DNA of 8,187 nucleotides from Actinomycetota bacterium (lineage in GTDB: Bacteria > Actinomycetota > Actinomycetes > Nanopelagicales > Nanopelagicaceae), in assembly GCA_947459935.1 (NCBI GenBank), contig CANHFN010000033.1, forward strand, positions 1 through 8,187, given 5' to 3'. The position numbers and the translations under genes are program-made. Each line of letters begins with the position of its first letter. The stretch's first letter is position 1. The notes below the pieces were generated by a model. That model was not told the origin of the DNA and made no database searches. It was given only the letters and a program-made list of their open reading frames with translations. Of the stretch, positions 7,363 to 8,187 are shown piece after piece.

Positions 7363-7373
7363 GGGTGTTACCG
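7352..7373. repeat. 7-bp perfect inverted repeat flanking the DUF3093 start codon
   Basis: CGGTAAC (7352-7358) and GTTACCG (7367-7373) are perfect complements separated by 8 bases. The DUF3093 start codon (7360-7362, minus strand) lies in the spacer. The right arm overlaps the proposed DUF3093 -10 box. It could act as an operator between the divergent genes, or form an mRNA hairpin presenting the start codon in its loop if transcription starts further upstream. It may also be chance. Confidence 0.4.
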
Positions 7374-7375
7374 TA
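7370..7375 (-). promoter_or_regulatory. Putative -10 box for leaderless DUF3093 transcript
   Basis: Read on the minus strand this is TACGGT, which fits the actinobacterial TANNNT -10 consensus. It lies 7 bases before the DUF3093 ATG, the spacing expected when transcription starts at the start codon. No good -35 is seen. Confidence 0.4.
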
Positions 7376-7391
7376 TCGGATATGAAGGCTG

Positions 7392-7397
7392 TAACCT
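7392..7397 (+). promoter_or_regulatory. Putative -10 box for leaderless thioesterase transcript
   Basis: TAACCT fits TANNNT and lies 6 bases before the thioesterase ATG at 7404. There is no Shine-Dalgarno between them. A weak -35-like TTACCG (7368-7373) is 18 bases upstream. Confidence 0.45.
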
Positions 7398-7403
7398 TGC
7401 TAT

Positions 7404-7988
7404 ATGGCTAGGATTCCAAGCACAACAGCTCCGGAGGGATCACCTCTTCCAGAGCGTCATCCGCAAGCACCTGCTGCTGGATCAAAAATCCCTTCACATT
7501 TTGGACATTGCTTTGGTTGTGGTGAGTTACATCCCACCGGTTTACATCTTGTTGCATATTCAGGTGAAGGCTTGGACATCTCTGCAGAATTTACAGTGAC
7601 AGAAAATCATCAAGGTGCGCCCGGTTTAGCACATGGTGGACTTCTATCACTTGCCTTTGATGAAGCTCTTGGAAAATTAATGTGGTTACTTCGAGCACCA
7701 GCGGTAACTGGACGCTTAGAAACAGATTTCATCAAACCAGTGCCGATGGGTAGCACACTGCATATAACTGCAGAAATCACAGGTCAGGTAAACCGTAAGG
7801 TTTATACATCCGCGATTGGGCGTCTTAATTCGCCAGATGGAGAGATAGCTGTGCGAGCTGCAGCGCTTTACATCATTGTTCCTATGGATCACTTCATGAA
7901 TAACGCTCCGAAAGAGTATTTGGAGCAAATGGCTAAGACGCCTGAGTTGATGGCATTTGTTGATCCAGCTTTTGAGATTAATCCATAA
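7404..7988 (+). CDS. PaaI-like hotdog-fold thioesterase
   Basis: The 194-residue protein is a single hotdog (4HBT/PaaI) domain with a proline-rich N-terminal lead (1-32). HCFGCG (35-40) with Cys36 and Cys39 precedes the fold, as in related actinobacterial proteins. [11 protein letters not shown] (69-79) holds the conserved His77-Gly-Gly, and Asp86-Glu87 sits at the start of the central helix where the catalytic acid of the family is found. [16 protein letters not shown] (99-114) forms the following strand. Such enzymes hydrolyse acyl-CoA thioesters; the acyl group is unknown. No phenylacetate genes are nearby, so no paa role is implied. The ATG at 7404 lacks a ribosome-binding site but fits a leaderless start. 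It lies upstream of dut with a 2-base gap, so the two are probably cotranscribed, an arrangement I recall from other actinobacteria. Confidence 0.88.
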   Translation: MARIPSTTAPEGSPLPERHPQAPAAGSKIPSHFGHCFGCGELHPTGLHLVAYSGEGLDISAEFTVTENHQGAPGLAHGGLLSLAFDEALGKLMWLLRAPAVTGRLETDFIKPVPMGSTLHITAEITGQVNRKVYTSAIGRLNSPDGEIAVRAAALYIIVPMDHFMNNAPKEYLEQMAKTPELMAFVDPAFEINP

Positions 7989-7990
7989 AA

Positions 7991-8187
7991 ATGAGTAATG
8001 TGCAGGTACTAATCACACGTTTGGATCCTTCAGTTCCGCTGCCAAAATATGCAAAAGGTGGCGATGCTGGTGCAGATATCGTTACTCGAGTTGATGTGAC
8101 TTTGCAGCCGGGGGAGCGAACTCTTGTTCCTACGGGAATAGCAATTGCATTGCCAGATGGTTACGTGGCTTTAGTTCACCCAAGATC
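7991..8187 (+). CDS. dut: dUTP diphosphatase Dut (N-terminal part, cut by window end)
   Basis: The first 65 codons of a trimeric-type dUTPase are present. The enzyme hydrolyses dUTP to dUMP and diphosphate, keeping uracil out of DNA and feeding thymidylate synthesis. The sequence opens [12 protein letters not shown], then [14 protein letters not shown] (17-30) contains motif 1 (A-G-A-D, Asp29). [19 protein letters not shown] (40-58) covers the following strands. The fragment ends at the VHPRS start of motif 2. The uridine-binding hairpin, catalytic Asp motif and the C-terminal P-loop-like motif 5 would lie beyond the window, so completeness cannot be judged. The start is 2 bases after the thioesterase stop with no clear Shine-Dalgarno, consistent with reinitiation. 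Dut is the usual neighbour of DUF3093 and DUF4193 in Actinobacteria. Confidence 0.95.
   Translation, partial: MSNVQVLITRLDPSVPLPKYAKGGDAGADIVTRVDVTLQPGERTLVPTGIAIALPDGYVALVHPR

Noticed and set aside
1..8187. Novel defence, mobile or CRISPR-type system
   Set aside because: Nearly all bases belong to recognisable housekeeping or conserved actinobacterial genes; no repeat array, transposase, integrase, toxin-antitoxin pair or tRNA-like sequence was seen.

Overview
The window looks like the chromosome of an actinobacterium with unusually low GC (mid-40s per cent by sampling a few lines). The strongest evidence is a pair of uncharacterised actinobacterial families, DUF4193 and DUF3093, next to a PaaI-like thioesterase and dut. 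The other genes also use actinobacterial versions of their families. Low GC, short or absent intergenic gaps and merged gene blocks suggest a streamlined lineage, such as freshwater acI/Nanopelagicales-type Actinobacteria. That placement is inference and no marker here proves it.

Layout. Positions 1-42 hold the last 13 codons of an upstream gene, probably the KH-domain RNA-binding protein KhpA. A compact rightward series runs to 6524: rimM (30S maturation), trmD (tRNA m1G37 methyltransferase), a stand-alone class II glutamine amidotransferase-like protein, miaB (tRNA ms2i6A37 methylthiotransferase), miaA (tRNA i6A37 prenyltransferase), dapF (diaminopimelate epimerase) and hflX (ribosome-associated GTPase). 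Most junctions are ATGA overlaps or gaps of a few bases, so the series is probably one translationally coupled operon. A gap of about 100 bases precedes DUF4193, a small zinc-ribbon protein. Convergent to it lies the membrane protein DUF3093, the only leftward gene. The thioesterase diverges from DUF3093 across a 41-base gap and is followed after 2 bases by dut, which is cut by the window end.

How the genes relate. The operon is about translation quality: ribosome assembly or rescue (KhpA, RimM, HflX) and modification of tRNA base 37 (TrmD, MiaA, MiaB). It also carries one lysine/peptidoglycan-precursor enzyme (DapF) and an amidotransferase of unknown substrate. The gene order resembles three blocks that are separate in better-known actinobacteria (khpA-rimM-trmD; miaB-miaA-dapF-hflX; DUF4193-DUF3093-thioesterase-dut) brought together. 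The ribosomal protein gene rplS, which usually follows trmD, is absent from that place.

I found no RNA genes, CRISPR arrays, insertion sequences, phage genes or defence system. The points most worth a second look are the amidotransferase between the tRNA-37 genes, the missing rplS, and the DUF3093/thioesterase divergent region. Both starts there look leaderless, and a 7-bp inverted repeat flanks the DUF3093 start codon.
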